This document shows, one piece after another, positions 20,479 through 31,795 of a stretch of DNA of 64,000 bases. Within the stretch, counting starts at the first letter, position 1. Each line of letters begins with the position of its first letter. The notes beneath the pieces were generated by a model. That model had not been told where the DNA came from. It saw nothing but the letters and a program-made list of their open reading frames with translations, and did no database searches. Source of the DNA: Eucommia ulmoides (Eukaryota > Streptophyta > Magnoliopsida > Garryales > Eucommiaceae); NCBI GenBank assembly GCA_016647705.1, contig CM028335.1, positions 8,900,818 to 8,964,817 of the forward strand. Direction: 5' to 3'. Both the position numbers and the translations under genes were made by a program.

Positions 20479-22093
20479 TGTTACGCGCTCGGATTCAACT
20501 ACTTTGTTTCCTCCTCGCTGTAATTGGACTACTCACAAGTGTACGAGGTTTAGTTTTAATATAATGGATATTTTACGATCGGATATCGTTCCACTGGGAA
20601 TGACCGGTAATTCAAGTGAGTATTGCGATTTCAATAGTTTCATATTATCTCGACTAATCAAATTTTGTTTGTTTTCTAATTACTATACTAAGATAAATGA
20701 CACCTATAAAGTTAGTTTTAATTACACTAATTACTTAGGTATAAATCTCTTTCATATAATGCATAACCGATTTCATTTAGTTAGTTATAACGGTTTCTAT
20801 CTAATCCGACAACCTCTGTATCAATAACTCCTCCGCTACCTCTCTCGAGTGTAAAACGAGGGATTACACGACTTCGTGTCAACGAAGAAGTCCCCTTCAA
20901 TGCCTAAACGACCCTAAGTCGCGTGAGTTTTGAGCCAACGTCATGAGTTGCATATGTTCTAATGCCCTCCCGGGTCGTTAGAACATCACATTGTATTTAT
21001 CTTAATCTGAATCCGGGGTTATCTCTCCTGAGTATCAAACCCCGCATTCTCGGTTTATCAATACAAGCATAATGACAAATATAATGATAAACACAATTGG
21101 ATTTAGACAAACTACTCGTTAAAGTAATATAAATTTACTCAACTAAACGATTACATGATTTTGACTACACCTAAGTAACATTTAACTACTACTACAAGTT
21201 CTTAGCCATATACCATACAAAATAAGAGGGATTAACCATTCTTAGATATGAAAAAGTGATTACAAAGAATAAAACAGGAGAGAAATGATCAAATCTGGAA
21301 GTGAAACGGTTCACTGTCACTAATGAACGGTCCGCAAGTTATCATTCTTTATCCGAATGATGAACCTCCTTCTTGATCTTCCAAATATAGCTTAAGAGCT
21401 CTTTTCTAGGGTTAGGGTTCTTCAACAACTAGTTTCAGACGTGGCTAAGGGGTATTTATAGGCTTAGGGGTTCAAAAATATCTAAATAGATATTTTGACC
21501 TGTTCTGCGATTTCTGCCTAAGTGGTGGAAACTTCGCTTAGGCGATGCTTAAGTCGGTTAGAATTTCGCCTAAGCTGTAGAATCTTCGCTTAGGCGGAGG
21601 ACTAACTTCTTGGCTCCTTATCTTTCTGACGGAATTTCGCCTAGGCGGTAGCTACTTCGCCTAGGCGAATATACAGCAGTGCAGCTTTATCCAGCAGATC
21701 AGTACTTCCAGCGTTCAGGTGGATTTCTACCTAGGCGGTGGAAACTTCGCCTAGGCGGATTCAATACTTCAGCCCTTGCAACCTTCTGATGGATTTTCGC
21801 CTAGGCGGTGGAAACTTCACCTAGGCGGATTTCAAATCTTCAGCAATTCAACTTTCTGATGAATGTCCGCCTAGGCGGTGGAAACTTCGCCTAGGCGGAT
21901 TTGCTCTATTATTTGAAACCTCATTTTTTCATCTTTTTGGCTACCCCTTTCGCACCATTTTTCTCGGTTTACCAATTGTTTACGTCCCTGCTCTTGACTA
22001 ATAAAAACAGCTACAACGGTATTCAAACTTCAATAAAATACTCGAAAACTGGCAAATTCAGTTTAGAATTAGATAGGTATTTTACACCTATCA
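20479..22093 (-). repeat. 3' LTR of the Athila-like element
   Basis: 1615 bp, with TG..CA ends on the + strand. Its distal half (21520-21900) carries six GCCTAGGC / GCTTAGGC hairpin units. It is highly similar to the right LTR. Confidence 0.95.
21515..21902. repeat. GCCTAGGC palindromic hairpin array in the LTR (6 units)
   Basis: Each unit reads roughly CGCCTAGGCGGTGGAAACTT followed by CGCCTAGGCGGA. That is two near-perfect palindromes separated by about 12 bp, spaced 60-90 bp apart. The first two units are degenerate (CCTAAG, GCTTAGG). The same array is in the right LTR at about 32832-33192. Confidence 0.9.
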
Positions 22094-23784
22094 AATACCC
22101 CCAAACTTGGAATTTTGCTAGTCCTCGAGCAAAACACCCTAATGCTAAATAACACTAACTACATTAATTAGCTACATCCTAAACTACAGATATGTAATCA
22201 TTAACAAGTAAGACGTACACACCTGTGAGATTTAAGTTTAGTCAAAGAAACTATGATATCTTCCCTCAACAACCCGTAATAAAATCCAGTTAAGGAATAA
22301 CACACACCACGTGGTGTTCCAGAATTTCAACACTCAATATCAGTTCAAATCATTTTAGATCCTATAGAAATGTGTGTGTGTGAGAACTCAGATATATAAC
22401 AAATCAAACACTGGATTGGATTTTTCAATGAATAAGATCATGACTTAAACTTGTTAAAACATTAAGGGAAACCATATGCTTGACTGGGCTCAACTATCCA
22501 CTAATGTAGGTTCGGACATTCATCGAGATCAATAGGGCTTGGTCAGGCTTTGAAGAACAGCCAAGGGTATCGTAGGATTAGAAACTCGTTATAATTTTAA
22601 CGATACCCGAGGTACAACGCTTATTGCTAAATATCTCTCATGACTCCCTTATCTCTGAAGATATTACCCTGAACAGGATTTAGTAAACTTGTATTCACTT
22701 GTCAAGTCTATTGAATTTAAACACTATATTCACATAGTTGTTTTTTTTTTTTTTTTAGGAACACCCCCAAACTTATTCAATTTTGTACAATTTTAGGGGT
22801 GTTTAGATACAACTAAAAGCTTGACAAGTGAATACTTTTATACTTAACCAAAAATACTGAAATCCCAATTGCCCGTTTCAAGTTAGCATAATCTAATGCT
22901 ACTTGTTTTCACTCAATTTTTCACTTTTATTCCTAGCGACAATGGTTCTGAAAAATTTACTTGGTTAAAGTATAGAAACAAGTTCAGAAAACAAAAAATT
23001 TAATGGCTTCGACAGGAGAATGAGGGAATAACTTTTCAGGTTAGTTTAAAACGGTTTAAGCGATAAAAATGAAGGCCTATATCATGCCTCCGGAATTACC
23101 TTACCTATAATTTCGCCTCAAGCCTCCCCCAGTCAAGTTCTAGATTCCTCATTTCTGTCATGAACTTAATACTGAATAATCGGCGTCCAATCGTTCAATT
23201 GATTATACAACGAGTTTATGCAATCGTGCGATTTAGGATCAAAATAATTTTTACCTAATCGACATGCTAAGCACACAAAACACACGTGAATGGTATTACC
23301 CCCAACCTTAAAACACAATTTAGGGGGTTATTTTCATCATCGGGACATGGTTCGGATGAACTCAAAAACAAAAACTCAGCATGCTTGTACAACTCAATTC
23401 ATTAACAATTCTACTCTAATTATACAAACTAATATTACCTATGCTAATTATCCTTACACATGCATAGCTAAACATTACACATGTATAACCAAAAAGAATT
23501 TCAAAATTTACAAAAATTTTAACATTAATACATAAATTTGTACACCAAAAAGAATTTTTGTTCCCCTTTACATCAAAATTTTTTCATCCTTCTTATCCCC
23601 TTCAAGACAAAAAAAATAAAAAACAAAAACTACATGCATTGCATGTCATACTCCCCCCAAACTTAAACAAGGCAGTGTCCCCACTGCCTAAGCAGTAAAC
23701 CCGTAGCAGAATAGAAAAATATGTATGAAAACTGGGTGAACACATACCTAGGAGGGAAGATATATAAATCTAACCTCCTACCGT
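22094..23784. other. Athila-like element 3' untranslated region
   Basis: There is no ORF on the element's coding strand. It holds CCCCCAAACTT-type strings at 22102, 22766, 23299 and 23655, i.e. several AAGTTTGGGGG polypurine-like motifs on the minus strand, and a T14-16 run at about 22740. Long non-coding 3' regions between the last ORF and the polypurine tract are known in Athila elements. Confidence 0.7.
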
Positions 23785-24888
23785 TTATTGTGGATGAGAT
23801 GGCAGTGGCGGCTCATCCAGCTCGGAAAGTGGCACGGGCGTATAATGTGCCATGTCGATTCCAAGATGCTCGAATATGACTCGTTGGTTTTGATCTTGTT
23901 GCCGGATGTAGGATTCCATGTAGTTCTCTATCCAGGCGAAATTATCTTGAAGTTGACTCACATCGGACTGGAGACTACGGACATCTCGTAAGATTTGTGC
24001 GATTTGGCCTCGGCTGGTTGTAGGCATTGGTCGCTCCAAAGGACCGGCTTCTTCCTCTTCTTGACCCTCCTCTCCTTCTCCTAGTCCACCTCTCCACAAC
24101 CTGTTAATCATTTCTAGATCAAGTGGCTTCACAGGTGGAAAGGGGCTTGTGGACGTGATCCGAATTCCGGCTCGTTGAAAGAGCGCGGTGAGGAAGGAAG
24201 GAAATGGAAGGGCACCCTCTTTTGACTTGGCAGCATGAAGTATAGAAGAATAAATGTGCCAGCCGACGTTTATGGGGGTCCCTCTATCGATGCCGTAGAG
24301 CATAAAAGCTCTCTCCTTGGATACGTCAGACACATGGGTCGTCGGGAGCAGATTGGCGCAGATAAATGAAAACCAAATCTTGGGGATTGGTTTTAGAAAC
24401 CGTGACTTGAAGATTGCTTGGCCCTGCCATGTGTTGGTCCACTGTGCGTTTCTTGTCGTCAAGGCCTGAATCACCGAACTCATGGTTGGTGAGGCGACAT
24501 CGTCTAAATCTCGTGAAGCTTCAGGCCCCGTCAACCCTAGCAATTCATTAAAATGATCGGCACTGAATAGGATGGGAATGTTTCGGACCCGTGTTTGAAC
24601 TCCTGTGACCTCTGCGATATTGGCATAAAATTCTCAAACATGGGCCAACTTGCGCGTTGGAGGTGGGGCACAGAACTGTTGCCATCGTCTTTGTACGATC
24701 ACAGTTCTGATTTCTTCAGGAAGGTCATTCAAAGGCCCAAATCCTCTTTGACGGATACCTGGCCCCTTACTCTCATGTTCTTTATACCGATCCTCCGCCT
24801 GCTTAGAAACAAACTTAAAGGAATTGAAATCTGAAGCGGACGGAGGTTCGTCTGTTCTTAAATGCTTGGCAGCCCTGTGTTTTGCCAT
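23785..24888 (-). pseudogene. Athila-like 3' ORF (env-position protein), one stop
   Basis: The minus-strand reading from ATG 24888 to the stop at 23785 is 367 codons. It is interrupted by a single in-frame TGA (24636-24634, codon 85), and the rest is open in the same frame. The N-terminus (MAKHRAAKH, FKFVSKQAEDRY) is basic. The middle (IPKIWFSFICANLLPTTHVS, MLYGIDRGTPINVGWHIYSS) resembles the 'putative plant transposon protein' domain common in plant retroelement third ORFs. The C-terminal third has an acidic run (EGEEGQEEEEAG) then a heptad-like coiled-coil (ILRDVRSLQSDVSQLQDNF). Its biochemical role is unknown; no clear transmembrane segment is seen. Confidence 0.75.
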
Positions 24889-25514
24889 TGTCCCTGAAAA
24901 TTCAAATCACCACACCAACCACAAGAATAACAATAGAACAAGTGATTCAAACACTAATCAGCGAACTAACCATACCCTATTTAATCAATCATATGCCAAT
25001 CAAAACGACATGATACAATTCTCAACACATATCCTACCAACCATAACCAAATCACATTTTTGTTGCAATGTAGCGCAAACTACATGATTCACATTGTATA
25101 TCAACACAAAAATATGACAGGGTTTATCATTTAGCATAAAAATCGCAAATTAGGGTTTAAAGGGTTTAGGGTTCCAATCAAATCCACTGTTTTGTTGAAA
25201 TAAGTGAGCAAATGAAGCAAATAATTCATCAACTAAGTGAAGAATAAGATCATTGACACTTGTCGAAAAATTTGATCAAATCAGTGGAGAATGGTGATTT
25301 CAAACTGTTTCACTGCTCGAACCCTAATTTTCAACAATGGGTGGAGGAATTCGATGTTTTGAGGAAGATTCTTGATGAGAATCCAAGTTTTTAGCACTAT
25401 AAAATGAATCTTTAAAAGGGGGAAGGAATTTGGGATGGTGAAATTGAGAGGTTTCTTGAATTTTTTAGGAGGGAAATGCCGTTTGCGAAGTGGACTGTGC
25501 GTTTTAAAAACAGA

Positions 25515-25925
25515 GTTCGCGTAAATTCACCTAGGCGGTGGTTTTACCGCTTAGGCGGATTAGCGCCTTTTCTTTTTGAAAACTTTCTGGTGTAAATCTG
25601 TTTAGGCGGTGGTTTTTCCACCGGGGCGAGTTTACACCAGTGTGAAACCCTGATTTGGTTGTAAATCCGCTTAGGCGGTGGGTTTTTCGCCTGAGCGAAT
25701 TTACGCCAGTATAGGAACTCAGCTTTTGGTCTTTTTTTTTCCCCCCCGCCTAGGCGGTGGTTTTACCACCTGGGCGAACTTGCGGCAGTGTAAAATTGAG
25801 ACTTTTTCTATCCAATTATTGCCTAAGCGGTGGTTTTACCGCTTGGGCGACATTATGCCAGAATGTTTTCTCAGCCTTTTTGTCAAATGTTCGCCTAGGT
25901 AGTGGGTTTACCGCTTAGGCGAATT
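25515..25925. repeat. Second GCCTAGGC hairpin array, internal region
   Basis: Six further units, of the form CCTAGGCGGTGGTTTTACCG..TAGGCG, lie between the 3' ORF and integrase. They share the palindrome with the LTR array but have a TTTTACC spacer instead of AAACTT. Flanking words (TTTACGCCAGTG, TTTGCTAGTG) are also repeated. Confidence 0.88.
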
Positions 25926-26207
25926 TTTGCTAGTGTGGACCTAAACTGGATTCTTTCAGGTTTTCACATTGTTTCTCTTCACCTCTTATTTCCTCTTCAA
26001 TCCTCAAATTAGTTTTAGCATGCAAATCAATCCTAAGCATCTAACCTAATCAATTCACCACAAAAATTAATATAATGAGATCAATACAATCTCCAAAAAG
26101 GTATTTATACAAAAGTTGGGAATATTCGTTACCCTCGATGTCACGTCAAAAAAAATGTTGCTTGGTTTTACGTCCCTAGCATGGACGTTTCAAGAATTCC
26201 GGCTTTA

Positions 26208-28687
26208 TTCTTCAACGAGGGAGATGTTCTCCACAACTCGCTCTTCATTTTTGAAGTAATGCTTGATCCGTTCCCCATTGACTCGGAAAGTACGTCCGTC
26301 TTCGGCTTCTAGCTCGATGGCTCCAAATGGATAGATATGCTTGATCCGGAACGGTCCAGACCACCGAGACTTCAACTATTCGGGAAAGAGCATCAGCCTT
26401 GAATTAAACAATAGGACTTGTTGGCCCGGACTGAACTCTCTCCGGACTATCATTTTGTCATGCCATCTCTTCGTTTTGTCTTTGTAGAGCTTGGCATTCT
26501 CATAAGCTTCATGCTGGAATTTCTCCATTTCATTTAATTGGAGGAGACATTGCGCACCAGAAGCTTTTATATCAAAATTGAGTTTCTTTATCGCCTAGAA
26601 TGCACGGTGCTGCAATTCAACGGGCAAATGGCAAGCTTTCCCAAACACCAATTGATACAGCGACATGCCGATCGGTGTCTTAAAAGTCGTGCGATACGCC
26701 CATAAAGCATTATCTAGCTTCACCGCCCAATCCTTGCGATTTGTATGAACCGTCTTTTCCAGAATGAGCTTGATCTCACGGTTTGAAACTTCCACTTGGC
26801 CATTTGTCTGTGGGTGGTAAGGTAGCGCCACCTTGTGCCTCACTCCTACTTTGCCAACAAGGCATTGAGCATTTTGTTACAGAAGTGGGTCCCCTCATCA
26901 CTGATTAAGGCTCGAGGTGTCCCGAACCGTGTCATGATATTATGTTGAAGGAACTTTAACACCACTTTGGCATCATTAGTAGGTGTTGCCACGGCCTCGA
27001 CCCATTTAGACACATAATCTACCACTAGCAGAATATACTCCTTCCCAAATGAGGGCGGAAATGGTCCTATGAAATCCAATTACACACATCAAACAACTCA
27101 AGCTCAAGAATTGACGTTAGTGGCAACTCATGCCTCCTTGATATGTTACCCACTATTTGACATCTATCACAGGTTTTTACAAACGTATATGAATCTTTAA
27201 ACAAAGAGGGCCAGTAAAAACCTGATTGCAGTACTTTTGATGCCGTCCGAGTCGTACCAAAATGGCCGCCACAAGGTGATGAATGGCAATGGTAGAGAAT
27301 ACTAGCCATTTCCTCTTCCGGAACACATCTTCAGATCACCTGATCAGCACATTTCTTGAATAGCAACGGCTCGTCCCACAGATAGTACTTAGAATCAAAA
27401 AGAAATTTCTTCCTTTGTGCTCTCGTCAACTCAGGTGGTAACACGCCATATGCAAGATAATTAACAATGTCAGCATACAACGAAAGTGCATTTTCTACTG
27501 CAAAGAGTTGTTCGTCAGGGAATACTTCCGTGATATTAGACTCGTCACCAACGTCATCTTGGATCAACCTCGACAAATGATCGGCCACAACGTTCTCACT
27601 TCCCTTTTTGTCCCTTATCTCCGCATCAAACTCTTGTAATAAGAGAATCCACCTAATCAACCTTGGCTTGGCATCTTTCTTAGCAAATAAGTACCGGATA
27701 GCCGCGTGATCTGTGTAGACGATCACTTTTGACCCAATGATGTATGAACGGAACTTATCACAAGCAAAGACCACCGCTAGCATTTCTTTCTCCGTTGTGG
27801 TGTAATTATCCTGGGTGTCATTCAATGTTTTGCTTGCATAATAGATCGAGCGGAAGATATTCTCCTTCCGTTGGCCTAACACCGCGCTAATGGCATAGTC
27901 ACTCGCATCGCACATTATCTCAAATGGCATTTCCCAATCCGGAGCGACCATTATTGGAGCCGTGATCAACTTATCCTTTATCGCCTTAAACGCCTCCATG
28001 CAAGCTTCATTAAATTCAAACGAAGTATCCTTCTCAAGAAGGTGACATAACGGCTTCACCGTCTTCGAGAAGTCCTTAATAAAGCGCCGGTAAAATCCGG
28101 CATGCCCCAAGAAACTTTGAACTCCTTTTACATTTATTGGTGGCAGAAGCTTCTCAATCGTCTCTATCTTTGCTTGGTCCACCTCAAGCCCCTTGGCAGA
28201 GACTCGATGACCTAAGACGATCCCCTCTTTAACCATAAAGTGGCACTTCTCCCAATTTAGAACCAAATTCTTCTCTTCACATCGGTCAAGAACAAGCGCC
28301 AGATTGTAGAGACAGTGATCAAAGGATGATCCAAAGACTGAGAAGTCATCCATAAAGATTTCCATTTTTTCCTCCACCATATCAGAAAATATCGCCATCA
28401 TACACCGTTGGAAAGTTGCCGGTGCATTGCAAAGGCCAAACGGCATACGTCGATACGCAAACGTTCCATACGTGCATGTGAAAGTCGTCTTCTTTTGGTC
28501 CTTGGTGCAATGGCTATTTGATTATAACTGGAATAGCCATCAAGAAAGCAGTAGTACTCATAACCGGCTAAACGATCTAGCATTTGATCAATGAAAGGAA
28601 GATCCGATAATCAATACATAAACGCCACCCTGTGATGGTCCGTGTCGGGATAAGGTCATCCTTCTCATTCTTTACTACCGTCATGCC
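26208..28687 (-). pseudogene. Athila-like RT, RNase H and integrase remnant
   Basis: Read on the minus strand. RT begins after the stop at 28688 (GMTVVKNEKDDLIPTRT), suffers a small deletion near 28615 and a frameshift near 28500. It is then open at 28446-27331 with [12 protein letters not shown], the catalytic FMDDFSVFG, and RNase H ([30 protein letters not shown]). The integrase zinc finger (HSSPCGGHFG..TCDRCQ) is at 27309-27067. The DDE core (D in [12 protein letters not shown] in ISDEGTHF, E in VSNREIK) spans 27079-26595 with a frameshift at about 26844. The C-terminal part ([18 protein letters not shown]) runs to about 26215. These enzymes copy and insert the element; here they are broken. 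Confidence 0.92.
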
Positions 28688-30244
28688 TCATTTCTTTGGC
28701 ACCACTTGCACTGGGCTCACCCACTCATTGTCGGATATGGCGTATATAATCCCCGCATTTAATAACTTCAATACCTTCGCTCTCACCACTTTTTTCATAG
28801 CCGAATTTAGACGCCGTTGATGTTCAATAGAGGGTTTGAACGTATCCTCCATCAAAATCTTATGCATACACACCGACGGACTAATTCCCTTGATATCTGA
28901 AATAGACCAAGCAAAAGCGGACCGGTGCCTCTTCAAGATTCTTAGCAACTTACTCTCCTCTTCTTCCTTCAGAGTTGATGAGATTATAACCGGATCGGTC
29001 AAATTCTCTCCCAAAAAGATATACCGAAGGTGTTTCGGTAATTGCTTGAGTAATAACCCACCGTGAGGCGGATTTGATTTCTCGGGAGAGTCTTCAACTT
29101 GTTCAATCTCCACCACATGAATAGGACAATCTACGGCTTTCGGTTGAGCATCTAGAGCTAGCATGTATTCCACAACATCAAAGTTCATGGTAGAGCCTCC
29201 TCCTCCAAGATCCCCCATAGATAAAGAATTTGTGAAAGTGCGCTCTAAGGAATCCATATCCATGTTTGCAAGAAAGAACTCCCGCACGCAAGAGTCCACA
29301 ACATCTACTCGATTGCAATTGGGAGATTCATCTGGAAAGTTCATAGTATTAAAAATATTGAACCTTATTTCTTCATCGTTCACTCTTAAGGTCAAATTGC
29401 CATTGTGCACATCTATTAAGGCCTTTCCCGTTGCAAGGAAAGGTCTTTCAAGGATGATCGGGATCTCTCGATCTTCTTCCATCTCAAGTACCACGAAATC
29501 CACCGGAAAAATAAATTTGTCCACTTTTACCAACACATCCTCAATGATCCCCTTAGGATAGGTTAGAGAACGGTCCGCCATTTGAAGAGATATAGTCGTC
29601 GGCTTTGCACTTCCGAGTCCTAACTTCCGATAAACGGAAGAAGGCATCAAATTGATACTTGCCCCTAGATCACAAAGTGCCTTATCGAAGTGGAATTTCA
29701 TGATAGTACACGGAATCGTGAAACTACCCGGATCCTTTAATTTAGTAGGCAGCTTTTTCTGTAGTATTTCACTACACTCTTCAGTTAGCTTCACCGTTTC
29801 ATAGTCCTCCAACTTCCAATTCTTTGTCATGATATCCTTCAAGAACTTGCTATAATTGGGAATTTGTTTCAATGCATCCGCAAAGGGAATGTTGATGTGG
29901 ATTTTCTTGAAGATTTCAAGAAATTTTTCGAATTGAACATCCAATTTCCTCTTTTGGAACCTTTGAGGATATGGCAATGGTGTGACTAGAATCCGTGGAT
30001 TCTCTGAAAATGTTACTCTTCCCGGTACCACCCTTTCATCTCTTCTTCTATCCTCAACTTTCTCCTTGTTGCTACTCCCATTCACGTCTTCACTTAGCTT
30101 CTCCTTTCCTTCATCGGCCTTTGCTTCAACGTCTTCCTCCACACTAGTTCTTGGTTCATCATCCGGAAACTCACGACTCATAGCCGGCTCAGTTTCCATA
30201 GGCCTCCTCACTTCTACGTCTTTGCCACTCCTCAACTTAATCAC
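28688..30244 (-). pseudogene. Athila-like gag C-terminus / protease / RT start
   Basis: A 518-codon open stretch on the minus strand. The N-terminal third is charged (KLRSGKDVE, EGKEKLSEDV). The retropepsin-like aspartic protease has DLGASINLMP (about 29672-29643). A linker with GGGGST follows, then the RT amino-terminal region (FAWSISDIKGISPSVCMHKI, EHQRRLNSAMKKVV, WVSPVQVVPKK). It ends in a TGA at 28690-28688, inside what is normally continuous RT. The upstream stop near 30245-30257 separates it from gag. Confidence 0.88.
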
Positions 30245-30256
30245 CTTGCATTCCTA

Positions 30257-31639
30257 AGGGTTGATTTCCGTGTTGCCTGGAAACTTCCCCTTTTGTTGTT
30301 CTTGAATTGCCCTAGCAAGTTGCGCGATTTGAGTCTCAAGAGCCTTCACCGTGGCATTAGTGTTGGTACACGTGGTATCAATTGAGTCCAGCTATGTTTC
30401 ATGTTTATTCAGGCAATTATGTGTCTCACGTATCATAGTCTGCGTCTTTTTTATAAATGATCCCAGAACTTCATCCAAATTCGACTTCGGATTGTGCATT
30501 GGCGGTTGTTTCATTTGGCGATTAGCTTGCATTGGATATCCCGAAGATTGATTTCCATACCCCGGAGGTGGCCGAAAAGTGTTCTGATTATTCGCATATG
30601 AAAAGTTCTCATGATTACGAAGTCCGGGATTGTAGTGAGTTGGAATGTTGGTAGCCGGCCTGAAAGTGTAAGCACGGTTGTTCAGAAAATGGCATTTCTC
30701 AAACTCGTTATCCAATCCAGATTGAGAACTACTTGCCGCTATCTCCTCCCCTTGATTCGACAAAGCACCTTTTGTAGACAAGGTGACTAATTGGTCCGAG
30801 AGATTGGACACTTGGGCCGATAACGTCGAAATATGGTCCGATCCTTGGATAGAAGCGACCCGTCTTCCCGTGTTCCTCTCATTCGGCCATTGATAGTTAT
30901 TAGCCGCTATCTCCTCCAATAACGCATTTGCTTCGGTTGGGGTTTTGGACAACAATGATCCCCCAGAGGCCGCATCGACTATCATTCTTGTCTGGCCGTC
31001 CAACCCGTTATAGAATAATTAGGTTTAAAACCAATCTTGATAACTGTGTTGGGGGCACCTTCTCAATAAGTCTTTAAACCTCTCCCATGCCTCAAATAAT
31101 GGCTCGAAATCTCTCTGACGAAACTGCGCAATTTCGCCTCGGAGTTGAGACGTCTTCGAGGGTGGGAAGAACTTAGTGAGGAACCTTTGTGCAAGGTCCT
31201 CCCAAGTGTTAATGCTCCCCGACTGAATCGATTGAAACCATTCCCTTGCTTGGTCTCGTAAGGAGAATGGAAATAACCTCAGCCTTATCACATTTTTGGC
31301 GACTCCGTTGATCTTTACGGTGTCACAGATTTCCAGAAACGTAGCCAAGTGTACATTGGGATCTTCGTGAAGATTCCCGCCATATTGGTTTTGCTGAACT
31401 ATGTTGATTAAGGCGGGTTTCAACTCGAAGTTGTTAGCTTGGATCGACTGCCTCCGGATCCCTGAATAATTGTCCAACATAAGGGGCCGATAATAGTCCC
31501 GAAGGACTCGTTGTGGCCTCTCATGCTCCGAAGGCTAGAGTGCTTGCGGCTCTGGTGGTTGCGGAATATTCTCATATCCACCGGCCATTGCTGTAGCTTT
31601 TTCTTCTTTTTGCTTAGCAATACGTTTACTTCGCCGCAT
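30257..31639 (-). pseudogene. Athila-like gag remnant
   Basis: It starts at ATG 31639-31637 (MRRSKRIAKQKEEK), with a TAG near 31540. The retrotransposon gag domain is at 31480-31025 (HLATFLEICDTVKINGV, RLRLFPFSLRDQAREWF, WEDLAQRFLTKFFPPSK, FEAWERFKDLLRRCP). Two nearby stops at about 31019-31027 follow, then an open stretch at 31003-30392 with NALLEEIAANNYQWPNER and a glutamine/asparagine-rich tail. It is a structural capsid-like protein of the element and is inactive here. Confidence 0.88.
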
Positions 31640-31773
31640 GCACTGCTCAAATTCGATTGATAAATAAAATAAATAAATGAATTGAATAAAATTTAAGAAC
31701 AAAAGAATTATCGTGATTAACTTTCAACTACTTAATCACAATATCAACTTAATTGAAAAACACATTGATGCTC

Positions 31774-31791
31774 CCCGGCAACGGCGCCAAA
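31774..31791 (-). promoter_or_regulatory. Primer-binding site of the Athila-like element
   Basis: On the minus strand TGGCGCCGTTGCCGGGGA follows the 5' LTR after a few bases. This is the usual primer-binding sequence type of this gypsy group. Confidence 0.85.
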
Positions 31792-31795
31792 AACT

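Noticed and set aside
21515..21902. CRISPR-like array appearance of the GCCTAGGC units
   Set aside because: Units are imperfect, vary in spacing and are duplicated in both LTRs of a retrotransposon in a plant sequence; no cas genes are present.
28688..30257. + strand ORFs opposite the Athila-like gag-protease
   Set aside because: They are Ser/Thr-rich shadows of the minus-strand coding region.
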